This document shows positions 1 through 6,081 of a stretch of DNA of 11,702 nucleotides, one piece after another (position 1 is the first letter of the stretch; every line of letters begins with the position of its first letter). The translations under genes and the position numbers were made by a program. The notes under the pieces were generated by a model. The model was not told the DNA's origin, did no database searches, and saw nothing but the letters and a program-made list of their open reading frames with translations. The stretch is from a bacterium (GTDB lineage: Bacteria; Patescibacteriota; Minisyncoccia; Phycocordibacterales; PALSA-1337). Location of the stretch: assembly GCA_030648705.1 (NCBI GenBank), contig JAUSHF010000016.1, positions 1 through 11,702 of the forward strand, in the 5' to 3' direction.

Positions 1-105
1 GAGTTTGGCTTCTTCTTCGGGAGTTAATACTACGTAATCTCCGTTTGCGAGACCTTTTTCAAATTCTTCTTTGGGTATGATGAATGGGGATTCGGGGGTG
101 GGCAT
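1..105 (-). CDS. Hypothetical protein, N-terminal 35 residues only (cut by window edge)
   Basis: An open frame runs from an ATG at 105 leftward off the window, so only the first 35 residues are visible and the C-terminus is missing. It begins MPTPESPFII and is acidic and hydrophilic (PKEEFEK, then TPEEEAKL), with no signal peptide or membrane segment. I do not recognise the family. No Shine-Dalgarno site precedes the ATG. The codon pattern (GAA, AAA, third-position A/T) fits the local background, which supports a real coding start. The nearest promoter-like element lies about 70 nt upstream, in a very AT-rich spacer. Confidence 0.55.
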   Translation of the reverse strand, partial: MPTPESPFIIPKEEFEKGLANGDYVVLTPEEEAKL

Positions 106-175
106 GGTGATGTTTTAATGTTATTTATATTTTAATTATGAGATTAGTTTATTTCTATTTTATTAATTTAATTTT

Positions 176-184
176 ATTCTATCA
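176..184 (-). promoter_or_regulatory. Possible extended -10 for the left-edge gene
   Basis: On the minus strand this reads TGATAGAAT, an extended -10 of the form TGnTAnAAT. No good -35 hexamer sits 17 to 18 nt upstream. It would leave an AT-rich leader of about 60 to 65 nt before the ATG at 105. The call rests on similarity to the other extended -10 elements in this window. The rest of 106..240 is plain AT-rich spacer with nothing else recognisable. Confidence 0.3.
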
Positions 185-240
185 TAGATTACATCACATT
201 TAAAATCATTTTATTTTCATTATTTTTACGTGAGTGACTC

Positions 241-750
241 TCATATAGGTTTACGATAATTTATAGCAGAATATATTCCGAGCACCGCACCGGCAATGAC
301 AGATATGATTCCTAAGGTGTAAAAAGCGCCAGCGATTTGATTATGATATTCTAGTAAATTCCAATTTGTTAGGAGATAATTCCAGTCATGGGTAACTCCA
401 TCGCCACCAAGTAATTCTAAAGACATACTGACAGCATCACGAACATAAATACTAATTCCAAAAAGGTTTGAGCCAAGCCAAATCATCATCACAGATAGAC
501 CGTATAGTTCATGTCTATTTAAAAAGTAGAGAGCAAAAACGACAGGAATTAATACCTGCATAAGTGAACCACCTAATATATGAATAGTCTCTCCATACAA
601 ACCAAATAGCATATGTCCCGCTTCGTGGAAGATTAAATTCAATGAACTCAAAAAATAATGACCGAGAGGATCATGACCAAACCATAATACGTATATAGAA
701 ATTATTATTATAAACAAAGCTCTTAAAAGCAAATGTAAGTTATTTTTCAT
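241..750 (-). CDS. Small integral-membrane zinc metalloprotease-like protein (HEAGH motif)
   Basis: The product has 169 residues and several hydrophobic segments (about 8-24, 62-78, 88-104 and 139-160). A zinc-protease HExxH signature, HEAGH, lies at residues 42-46 in the first third, as in site-2-protease-like (M50-type) intramembrane peptidases. A second conserved-looking patch, GGDGVTHDWNYLL, lies around 115-127 and may supply a further metal ligand (H121, D122). The start is placed at the ATG at 750. The frame stays open to an ATG at 810, but a TGTTATAAT extended -10 at 770..778 falls inside that extension, so the longer version is unlikely. The stop codon is TGA. It diverges from the glycosyltransferase gene. 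The substrate is unknown; the metalloprotease assignment comes from the motif alone and could instead mark a membrane zinc-binding protein without protease activity. Confidence 0.75.
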   Translation of the reverse strand: MKNNLHLLLRALFIIIISIYVLWFGHDPLGHYFLSSLNLIFHEAGHMLFGLYGETIHILGGSLMQVLIPVVFALYFLNRHELYGLSVMMIWLGSNLFGISIYVRDAVSMSLELLGGDGVTHDWNYLLTNWNLLEYHNQIAGAFYTLGIISVIAGAVLGIYSAINYRKPI

Positions 751-769
751 AATTATTGACTTAACTGAA

Positions 770-778
770 ATTATAACA
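770..778 (-). promoter_or_regulatory. Extended -10 promoter of the HEAGH membrane protein
   Basis: The minus strand reads TGTTATAAT, a consensus TATAAT with the TGn extension. It ends 19 nt before the ATG at 750, predicting a leader of about 12 nt. No convincing -35 is visible. It also decides the start codon, because it lies inside the longer open frame. Confidence 0.55.
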
Positions 779-815
779 TAAAAGATAAAATAATATGGCG
801 AATACTGCACTTTCG

Positions 816-824
816 TGTTAGAAT
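816..824 (+). promoter_or_regulatory. Extended -10 promoter of the glycosyltransferase gene
   Basis: The sequence TGTTAGAAT matches TGnTAnAAT and ends 12 nt before the ATG at 837, predicting a leader of about 5 nt with no Shine-Dalgarno site. The -35 region (about 796-801) matches the consensus poorly. Confidence 0.4.
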
Positions 825-836
825 TAGTATCAAATA

Positions 837-2081
837 ATGCAGAATATTTCTAATATAATCGTATACGTTTTCTCATTTCTGTCTTTATATTTCGAGATAT
901 TTTTACTCATAACATATATTGAGAAGAGGAAAAGTATCGGCGAGAAGGCTGATTCCGAAGAATTAAACTATTTTCCAACCACCACCATTATGGTGCCTTG
1001 TTTTAATGAAGAGAAAACTCTAGAAAAGACTGTTAATTCCCTTTTAAATTTAGACTATCCTAAAGACAAAATAGAAATCTTTATAGTCGACGACGGAAGT
1101 ACAGATGGAACATATGAAGTTGCTAAGAAATTCTCAAATAATCCTCAAATAAAAATCTTTAAAAAAGAAAACGGTGGTAAGCACACAGTATTGAATTTTG
1201 GTATTAAGAATTCTAGATCTGAGCTCATTGGCTGTCTCGATGCTGATTCATTCGTAGATAAATATGCATTAAAAAGAATTGTATACTTTTTCAATAAAGA
1301 TAAGAATACTATGGCAGTGGTTCCTGCTATAAAGATTCATGAACCGAAAAATATTATTCAAAAAATTCAGAATGTAGAATACAATCTTGGAGTCTTTAAG
1401 AGAAAAGTTCTCTCTTTACTGGACGCTCTTTATGTAACCCCCGGACCTTTCTCAATATTCAGAAGAGAGGTTTTCGAAACTCTAGGATATTACAAACATG
1501 CGCATCTTACAGAAGATTTCGAAATGGCAATGCGTATGCAGGCATCACATTACAAGATTGATAACTCACACAAATCATTCGTATATACAGTAGCGCCAAA
1601 TAGCTTAAAAAAGCTTTATAAACAAAGACTTCGTTGGACTTACGGCTTTATTAAAAATGCTATTGATTACCGTTTTATGTTCTTTAAGAAAGAGTACGGC
1701 AATATGTCTTTCTTCCTATTGCCCACAGCGATTTTTTCCATTATATCTGCCATCTATTTAGTTACAGTATTTATAGTAGAAATGATTGGGAAGATCTCAG
1801 ATAAAATATTGGAGATTCAGGTTGTTGGTTTTAAATTCGATCTCAGTAAATGGAATTTCGATCCTTTCTACTTAAATACAGAGACCATATCAATACTAGC
1901 TTTAATGGCTGGAATATTATCAATTTATATTATATTAATCTCTCAAAAGATTGCCGATGATAAAGTAAAAATTAAGCTTGACCTTGTGTATTTTCTAATT
2001 GTATATCCTTTTATAGCCCCTATCTGGCTTTTTAAAGCAGTTTATAATACAGTGTTATCAAAGAAAACATTATGGAGATAA
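837..2081 (+). CDS. Membrane family 2 glycosyltransferase, processive (cellulose/chitin/hyaluronan synthase-like)
   Basis: This 414-residue protein has the layout of inner-membrane processive GT2 enzymes. One N-terminal membrane segment (about 5-28) is followed by a cytoplasmic GT-A domain (about 48-280) and three or so C-terminal membrane segments (about 292-317, 350-369 and 382-404). Visible catalytic motifs are VDDGSTDGT (84-92), which binds the nucleotide sugar; DADS (135-138), the metal-binding DxD; TED (225-227), holding the probable catalytic base; and QRLRW (263-267), the QxxRW motif of processive enzymes. It probably polymerises or transfers an activated sugar and exports the product. 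The exact sugar cannot be read from sequence. The stop overlaps the start of the next gene by 10 nt, so the two are very probably co-transcribed. The base composition is AT-rich, about 25 to 30% GC in sampled stretches. Confidence 0.9.
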   Translation: MQNISNIIVYVFSFLSLYFEIFLLITYIEKRKSIGEKADSEELNYFPTTTIMVPCFNEEKTLEKTVNSLLNLDYPKDKIEIFIVDDGSTDGTYEVAKKFSNNPQIKIFKKENGGKHTVLNFGIKNSRSELIGCLDADSFVDKYALKRIVYFFNKDKNTMAVVPAIKIHEPKNIIQKIQNVEYNLGVFKRKVLSLLDALYVTPGPFSIFRREVFETLGYYKHAHLTEDFEMAMRMQASHYKIDNSHKSFVYTVAPNSLKKLYKQRLRWTYGFIKNAIDYRFMFFKKEYGNMSFFLLPTAIFSIISAIYLVTVFIVEMIGKISDKILEIQVVGFKFDLSKWNFDPFYLNTETISILALMAGILSIYIILISQKIADDKVKIKLDLVYFLIVYPFIAPIWLFKAVYNTVLSKKTLWR

Positions 2082-2815
2082 ATCAAATAAATAAGAGAAT
2101 TAGACAAGCCACCGACTGGCCAAAGTATTTTTATACTTTTATTATCACAGTGGTAATTTTCTCAACTGCTTTTTATATCAGCCAATATTTTGGAAATAAG
2201 AAAATAGAACAAATCAGACAAATAGAAAATAAGATTTCCATAGATATTCTATCTTCGGAGACACAGTTCTCCCTACTCGCAGAGACTTCTTGTAAGAATA
2301 TAGGTACGGATATTTTTTCTAAAGAATTAGGAAACCTCGCTGATAGACTTTCCTATACAGAGGCAAAATCTGGAATAGACGATGCTGAAGTTATTGATCT
2401 GAAAAAATATTATTCTTTATTACAGATTAAAGACTTCTTACTTATGAATAAGATGGCTGAAAAGTGTAAAAAGAAACCCATCTCTATCATCTATTTTTAT
2501 ACAAATGAAGGTAACTGTACAGACTGTACTAAAGAGGGTTACGTACTAACTGCATTAAGAGAGAAATACCCTAGCATTAGAGTTTATTCTTTCGATAATA
2601 ACTTAGATCTATCCGCTATTCAGACTCTGATTTCTATTTATAAGATCGAACATAATTTCCCTGCTATTATCCTAGACGACAAAACTTATTCTGGATTTCA
2701 GAGTTTATCAACACTTGAGGAGATTATTTTGAAGAATCATCCTGAGCTAAATGTTGAGCTAAATGCGACGTCTACTGCTACGAGTACGGCTGGTACATCT
2801 ACTGTTAAAAAATAA
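2072..2815 (+). CDS. Membrane-anchored thioredoxin-fold-like protein with a CTDC motif
   Basis: The 247-residue product has a short basic N-terminus, one membrane segment (about 19-39), a helical linker (about 44-130) and a C-terminal domain resembling a thioredoxin fold. A beta strand, ISIIYFYTNEGN (137-148), leads into CTDC at 149-152 as a candidate redox CxxC. FPAIILDD (196-203) resembles the cis-proline loop followed by the final strands. The tail (230-247) is rich in Ser, Thr and Ala (TSTATSTAGTST) and looks disordered. It is predicted to sit outside the membrane with one N-terminal anchor. Two extra cysteines (C74, C132) lie outside the motif. The ATG lies inside the end of the glycosyltransferase gene, so translation is probably coupled. 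It could be a thiol oxidoreductase serving envelope proteins. Both the fold and the activity are inferred. Confidence 0.7.
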   Translation: MEINQINKRIRQATDWPKYFYTFIITVVIFSTAFYISQYFGNKKIEQIRQIENKISIDILSSETQFSLLAETSCKNIGTDIFSKELGNLADRLSYTEAKSGIDDAEVIDLKKYYSLLQIKDFLLMNKMAEKCKKKPISIIYFYTNEGNCTDCTKEGYVLTALREKYPSIRVYSFDNNLDLSAIQTLISIYKIEHNFPAIILDDKTYSGFQSLSTLEEIILKNHPELNVELNATSTATSTAGTSTVKK

Positions 2816-2849
2816 ACGCATCAAGAAAAACCTGTCCGCAAAACGATGA

Positions 2850-2858
2850 CCCCCCCCC
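2850..2858. repeat. C9 homopolymer tract in a convergent spacer
   Basis: Nine consecutive C residues lie in the 59-bp spacer between the CxxC protein gene (ends 2815) and the HNH gene (ends 2875). The tract stands out in an AT-rich background. No clear terminator hairpin was found in this spacer. Confidence 0.9.
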
Positions 2859-2874
2859 GAAACAATATTTAGAT

Positions 2875-3336
2875 TTAATATTTGATCTGGTTTTCTTTTT
2901 CTTTCTTTACGATTTTTCCGATTTTTTCCTTCCTCCAAGTCCTACCGTTTCCTTTATTCAAATTTCTAAAGTGTGGAGTTAGAGCATGACAGTTCGGACA
3001 TATGAGCCTTAAATTATTTTCTTTATTATTCTCAGCATTTCCATCTATATGATCTACTTCGAGAGGGATTCTACCTGAAACTTTATTCACTTTGCTCCAG
3101 CCACACATCGCGCATTTGCCTCTATATTTTTCAAACAAGTAACGACGAATAGTCGATGAAATGATTCTCGACCCTATTCCGACACTTCCGTTTTTTGTAC
3201 CATCTCTCCATTCTTTCAAAGAATCCAAATATTTTCCTGTGGCCTGACATTTATTGGAACAAAATTTTATTTTAAATCTTGTCGTCAATATTTTGTCGCA
3301 CCTAACACATCTTCTGATAGAGATTTTTTTATTCAT
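2875..3336 (-). CDS. HNH endonuclease with N-terminal zinc ribbon
   Basis: The 153-residue protein has two cysteine clusters. The first (C10, C13, C26, C30; CVRCDK then CSNKC) is a small zinc-ribbon-like finger. The HNH domain spans about 70-130: C75 and C78 (CAMC), the catalytic DHIDGN (95-100), an Asn in NNLRLICPNCH (107-117), C113, C116 and H117. This is the standard arrangement of a cysteine-flanked HNH nuclease, which makes metal-dependent cuts or nicks in DNA. The tail is very lysine-rich. Such free-standing HNH genes can be homing endonucleases, phage-related nucleases or parts of defence genes, and nothing nearby decides which. The start at 3336 is supported by a TATACT extended -10 ending 6 nt upstream. 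The gene lies just downstream of tRNA-Thr on the same strand. Confidence 0.9.
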   Translation of the reverse strand: MNKKISIRRCVRCDKILTTRFKIKFCSNKCQATGKYLDSLKEWRDGTKNGSVGIGSRIISSTIRRYLFEKYRGKCAMCGWSKVNKVSGRIPLEVDHIDGNAENNKENNLRLICPNCHALTPHFRNLNKGNGRTWRKEKIGKIVKKEKENQIKY

Positions 3337-3342
3337 GACACA

Positions 3343-3351
3343 AGTATACCA
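3343..3351 (-). promoter_or_regulatory. Extended -10 of the HNH gene, predicted leaderless
   Basis: The minus strand reads TGGTATACT and ends exactly 6 nt before the ATG at 3336, so initiation would fall at or next to the A of the ATG. No Shine-Dalgarno site could fit, and no clear -35 is present. Confidence 0.55.
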
Positions 3352-3395
3352 TATCTAATATAAACATAGGTACACATTTTTACTTACCAAATCGG

Positions 3396-3468
3396 AGCCA
3401 CCCGTCAGAATCGAACTGACGCGATTCCGCTTACAAAGCGGATGCTCTACCATCTGAGCTAGGGTGGC
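3396..3468 (-). tRNA. tRNA-Thr (anticodon UGU)
   Basis: Read on the minus strand, all cloverleaf parts are present in 73 nt. The 7-bp acceptor stem is GCCACCC/GGGTGGC. The D arm is GCTC/GAGC with an AGATGGTA loop. The anticodon arm is TCCGC/GCGGA with loop TTTGTAA and anticodon TGT, reading ACA (Thr). The 5-nt variable loop is followed by the T arm GTCAG/CTGAC with loop TTCGATT. The discriminator base is T and the next bases are CCG, so the CCA end is not encoded and must be added by tRNA nucleotidyltransferase. There is no intron. It follows the rpsB-tsf block after an 82-bp spacer. Confidence 0.97.
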
Positions 3469-3497
3469 AAACTATTATTTAAACTCCACAAAAGTAC

Positions 3498-3522
3498 AGT
3501 GTTTAATATACTACAAAACACT
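3498..3522 (-). terminator. Possible weak terminator or processing hairpin after the rpsB-tsf block
   Basis: The inverted repeat AGTGTTT/AAACACT has 7-bp arms and an 11-nt loop. It lies between the small membrane protein gene (ends 3551) and tRNA-Thr. On the minus strand it is followed by GTACTTTTG, a poor T tract. It could end the rpsB-tsf transcript or separate the tRNA from it. The 11-mer AATATACTACA occurs in its loop (3505-3515) and again at 3545-3555. Confidence 0.3.
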
Positions 3523-3550
3523 ATATATTAAAAGCACGCCATACAATATA

Positions 3551-3943
3551 CTACAGATCTCGATCTTGTTCAATCTTCTTAAAGAAAGGTGAAGCCTCTC
3601 TCTTCTCTGCTAAATCATAGCGGCCTTTTACGGCCTCTATGATTCTTCTAGAATGTCTATGCTTAAGAACTAGACTTTTAAGATAATTTATAGCCCTCAT
3701 CCAGAGAACTGAGAAAAAATGTACGACAGTAACCACGAAATTAAAAGTATTTCTCTTATTTATAGCTTTCAAAAATGACACCAACTTATCTTTCCATTCG
3801 TGTGCTATATGATTCGTATTATTCGTAATACCAGAGAGAATCATTGCCTTCCCAGAACTTATTTCTCGGTACTTAAAAGAAATCATAAAAATGATTCCTA
3901 ATAAGCCGATCATAAATGTCCAAAAGAAGAATGACATATACAT
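3551..3943 (-). CDS. Small membrane protein of unknown function, third gene of the rpsB-tsf block
   Basis: The 130-residue protein begins with a strong membrane segment (about 4-22). Residues 25-65 are polar and helical, a second moderately hydrophobic stretch spans about 68-82, and the C-terminal half is basic (KHRHSRRIIEAVKGRYD, 94-110) and ends in charged residues. I do not recognise the family and see no catalytic motif. The start is the first ATG, 15 nt after tsf stops, so it is probably translated from the rpsB-tsf mRNA. Its position next to translation genes may only reflect conserved gene order. Confidence 0.7.
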   Translation of the reverse strand: MYMSFFFWTFMIGLLGIIFMISFKYREISSGKAMILSGITNNTNHIAHEWKDKLVSFLKAINKRNTFNFVVTVVHFFSVLWMRAINYLKSLVLKHRHSRRIIEAVKGRYDLAEKREASPFFKKIEQDRDL

Positions 3944-3958
3944 TTTTTAGAAACTAAA

Positions 3959-4543
3959 TTAGTTTAGCACCATGAATCTCACGAATCTGGATACTTCTAT
4001 CTTCTCACCGAATTTAAGCATGGCATTGTCTATTAAACCCTGTACTGTGATTTCTGGATTCTTAACGAATGGCTGATCTAAGAGTACTAGTTCTGAGAAA
4101 TAAGTATCAAGCTTTCCTTCTAGGATCTTTGCGCGGACATTTTCAGGCTTATCTTTAACTTCTGCTTCAAATACTTCAGCAGCCTTTGTCTTTGACACTT
4201 CATCAATATCTTCCTTTCGAGCAAATTTAGGATTCGTAGCGGCGATGTGCATTGCAATATCACGAGCTAGAGTCTTAAACTCTTCGTTATTTGATACGAA
4301 ATCAGTCTCACATAGAAGTTCTACCATAACACCGACATTTCCTGTGCTGTGAATATATGACTGAATAGCGCCAGCTTTAAATGTTCTGTCGCCTTTCTTA
4401 AGAGCTACTTCGCTACTCTTTTTTCTTAGAATAATAAGAGCTTTCTCAATATCACCTCCTGATTCTTCTAAAGCTTTTTTGCATTGCATAACAGACACAC
4501 CTGTTCTGTCTCTTAAATCCTTAATTTGCTCTGTAGTGACCAT
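3959..4543 (-). CDS. tsf: Elongation factor Ts
   Basis: EF-Ts is the nucleotide exchange factor that regenerates EF-Tu-GTP during translation in the cytoplasm. The N-terminal UBA-like domain (about 1-42) contains DLRDRTGVSVMQCKKALEES, the family signature. The core contains LLCETDFVSNNEEF (77-89), whose TDFV (80-83) contacts the EF-Tu G domain. The protein is 194 residues against 283 in E. coli. This short, single-core-domain form resembles the approximately 196-aa Thermus type, and compact EF-Ts is expected in small-genome CPR bacteria. It lies 54 nt downstream of rpsB, the usual bacterial order, and 15 nt upstream of a small membrane protein gene. The region before the ATG is AT-rich, with no Shine-Dalgarno site. 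Confidence 0.97.
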   Translation of the reverse strand: MVTTEQIKDLRDRTGVSVMQCKKALEESGGDIEKALIILRKKSSEVALKKGDRTFKAGAIQSYIHSTGNVGVMVELLCETDFVSNNEEFKTLARDIAMHIAATNPKFARKEDIDEVSKTKAAEVFEAEVKDKPENVRAKILEGKLDTYFSELVLLDQPFVKNPEITVQGLIDNAMLKFGEKIEVSRFVRFMVLN

Positions 4544-4597
4544 AATAATATTTTAAAAATTAAATAACACTAATAAAACACTACTTAATAGACAGAT

Positions 4598-5278
4598 TTA
4601 GATCTTTCCAGCGTTCCAAGCCTTTATGAATTCACTGACGAAAAATTCGATACTAGATTTAGATGCATCGTTTCCGACTATAGGATATAGGGCGTCTTTA
4701 AGATTACAGTCCGCTCCTGCTAGAGTAATAATAGGAATATTCATGTCTTTTGCTTCTTTAATAGCGTTCTTCTCCTTTCTAGGGTCTATGACGAACATAG
4801 CCTTTGGTAATTCTTTCATGGTAACTATACCAGCGAAGTTCTTCTCGAAGTTAGCGATTTCTCTATCTATCATAAGTCTTTCACGCTTTGTGTATTTACC
4901 TAGAGCTCCTTTTTCTCTATCTTCTATAAGCTTCTGGAATTTCTCAATACGTTTTCTGATTTCTCCGAAATTAGTGAAAGTTCCTCCGATCCATCTTCCG
5001 TCTACGTAAGGCAATGCTAAAGACATACCAGCATTTCTGATAGCTTCTCTAGATTCACTCTTTCCGCCGACTAATATGATCTGTTTATTCTCTTTTGCTA
5101 CAGAAGATATAAAAGCTTTAGCTTTTTCTAAGAGCAAAACAGTCTTCTCAAGATCGAAGATCTCTACGTTATTCTTTCTGCCGAAAATATACGGACTAGC
5201 GGTAGGGTGTCTTCTGCTTTTTGCAGTACCGAAGTGCGCACCGGCCTTAAACATGCTATCTATAATGGGATTTGACAT
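4598..5278 (-). CDS. rpsB: 30S ribosomal protein S2
   Basis: The 226-residue protein matches ribosomal protein S2, a late-assembling small-subunit protein on the solvent side. Recognisable blocks are KAGAHFGTAKSRRHP (11-25), YIFGRKNNVEIFDLEKT (30-46), LPYVDGRWIGGTFTNF (89-104), KAMFVIDPRKEKNAIKEA (159-176) and YPIVGNDASKSSIEFF (198-213). Where many S2 proteins have a DTNCDP-type segment, this one has GADCNLKDALYP. Its length is near the usual 230 to 260. It is the first gene of the rpsB-tsf block, with a well-formed promoter at 5306..5334. There is no Shine-Dalgarno site in the roughly 20-nt leader. Confidence 0.97.
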   Translation of the reverse strand: MSNPIIDSMFKAGAHFGTAKSRRHPTASPYIFGRKNNVEIFDLEKTVLLLEKAKAFISSVAKENKQIILVGGKSESREAIRNAGMSLALPYVDGRWIGGTFTNFGEIRKRIEKFQKLIEDREKGALGKYTKRERLMIDREIANFEKNFAGIVTMKELPKAMFVIDPRKEKNAIKEAKDMNIPIITLAGADCNLKDALYPIVGNDASKSSIEFFVSEFIKAWNAGKI

Positions 5279-5305
5279 AATTTACTGTGTTTATAAGGTG
5301 TTCCC

Positions 5306-5334
5306 AGTCTAGCAGAAATACTATTATTTTGCAA
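5306..5334 (-). promoter_or_regulatory. rpsB-tsf promoter
   Basis: The minus strand reads TTGCAA (-35, 5329-5334), a 17-nt spacer, then TGCTAGACT, an extended -10 with hexamer TAGACT at 5306-5311. Predicted initiation is near 5299, giving a leader of about 21 nt to the ATG at 5278. The -35 hexamer is palindromic and is also used by the divergent promoter at 5329..5357. Confidence 0.75.
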
Positions 5335-5357
5335 ATTTTTTATACAGAGTATATAAT
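5329..5357 (+). promoter_or_regulatory. Promoter of the NYN-domain gene, sharing its -35 with rpsB
   Basis: The plus strand reads TTGCAA (5329-5334), a 17-nt spacer, then consensus TATAAT (5352-5357). Predicted initiation is near 5364, about 5 nt before the ATG at 5369, so the mRNA is leaderless or nearly so. Confidence 0.75.
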
Positions 5358-5368
5358 TAACCGAAATA

Positions 5369-5875
5369 ATGCCTACCAAAATAGAAAAAATAAAGCCAAA
5401 CTATGCGTTTATTGATGGTCAAAATTTATATCAGAGTATTAAAGAGCAAAATTGGGAATTAGACTATCGTAAATTCAGAGTTTATTTAAAAGAAAAGTAT
5501 AAAGTCGAAAAGGCTTATATTTTTATTGGCTATATCTCTGAAAATCAAGATTTATACACCGAATTACAGGAATCAGGATTTTTATTAAAATTCAAACCAG
5601 TTTTACACAAAGAACATGGTATTAAACAAGGAAATGTGGATGCCGACCTAGCATTAAATGTAATGAGGTATTATTCCGAATATGAGAATGCTGTTATCGT
5701 CACAAGTGATGGAGATTTCGATACCACCGTCCGATATTTAAGAAAGAAAAAGAAATTAGGTATCGTTTTAAGTCCTAATATAAATAAATGTTCCGCATTA
5801 TTAAAAATCGAAGCTCAAGATAAAATAGATTTCGTAAGTAATTTCAGAGGTAAAGTTGAAAAACTGAAGCTATAA
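5369..5875 (+). CDS. NYN-domain (LabA/DUF88-type) ribonuclease-like protein
   Basis: The 168-residue protein is a stand-alone NYN domain of the PIN-like nuclease fold. The conserved acidic residues are all present: D16 in YAFIDGQNLY (12-21), D91 and D93 in GNVDADLALNVM (88-99), and D114, D116 and D118 in VTSDGDFDTTVRYL (111-124). They would form the metal site of a single-strand RNase. The strand KAYIFIGYIS (48-57) and the segment KKKKLGIVLSPN (126-137) complete the fold. There is no added RNA-binding domain and no membrane segment, so it is cytoplasmic. It has its own promoter divergent from rpsB and a downstream hairpin, so it is probably monocistronic. The RNA target is unknown. Confidence 0.88.
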   Translation: MPTKIEKIKPNYAFIDGQNLYQSIKEQNWELDYRKFRVYLKEKYKVEKAYIFIGYISENQDLYTELQESGFLLKFKPVLHKEHGIKQGNVDADLALNVMRYYSEYENAVIVTSDGDFDTTVRYLRKKKKLGIVLSPNINKCSALLKIEAQDKIDFVSNFRGKVEKLKL

Positions 5876-5882
5876 ATGAAAA

Positions 5883-5920
5883 AGCACCGCTTGAAGACAA
5901 AACATCAAGAAGTGCTCTTT
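5883..5920 (+). terminator. Intrinsic terminator of the NYN gene
   Basis: The stem AGCAC (5883-5887) plus CTTGA (5890-5894) pairs with TCAAG (5905-5909) plus GTGCT (5912-5916), with a 2-nt internal mismatch and a 10-nt A-rich loop. CTTT follows. The T tract is weak. It begins 7 nt after the NYN stop codon. Confidence 0.6.
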
Positions 5921-5940
5921 CCTAGTGATAACGACAAGTA

Positions 5941-5956
5941 TACCGAATGTTCGGTA
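5941..5956. promoter_or_regulatory. Perfect palindrome upstream of the cassette promoter (operator candidate)
   Basis: TACCGAATGTTCGGTA has perfect 7-bp arms around a central TG. It ends 11 bp upstream of the -35 at 5968. The spacing and symmetry suit a dimeric regulator site. It has no T tract of its own, so it is less likely to be a terminator. Confidence 0.4.
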
Positions 5957-5967
5957 CCTAGTCAAAC

Positions 5968-5997
5968 TTGACAGATATGTATTGTTGGTGCTATAAT
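5968..5997 (+). promoter_or_regulatory. Near-perfect sigma-70 promoter of the first high-GC cassette
   Basis: Consensus TTGACA (5968-5973), an 18-nt spacer and consensus TATAAT (5992-5997), preceded by TGC (extended -10). It is the strongest promoter by sequence in the window. Initiation near 6004 gives an unusually long leader of about 78 nt to the ATG at 6082. Confidence 0.85.
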
Positions 5998-6081
5998 ACT
6001 AGAGGATTGAAATACTCAATTAACTTGCTAAAACCAAACCACAGGCAAGGGGTGTTTCTAAGCTCGACAGTTTAAGATGCT

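Noticed and set aside
751..810. N-terminal extension of the HEAGH protein to an ATG at 810
   Set aside because: A TGTTATAAT promoter element lies inside it and the ATG at 750 starts a normal TM segment, so the extension would not be transcribed from that promoter.
3396..3468. tRNA with a group I intron or tRNA fragment as an attachment site
   Set aside because: The cloverleaf is complete and uninterrupted, and no duplicated 3' portion was found in the neighbouring sequence.
4626..5312. Plus-strand open frames opposite rpsB
   Set aside because: They are antisense shadows of a clearly identified ribosomal protein gene, with no promoter or recognisable protein.
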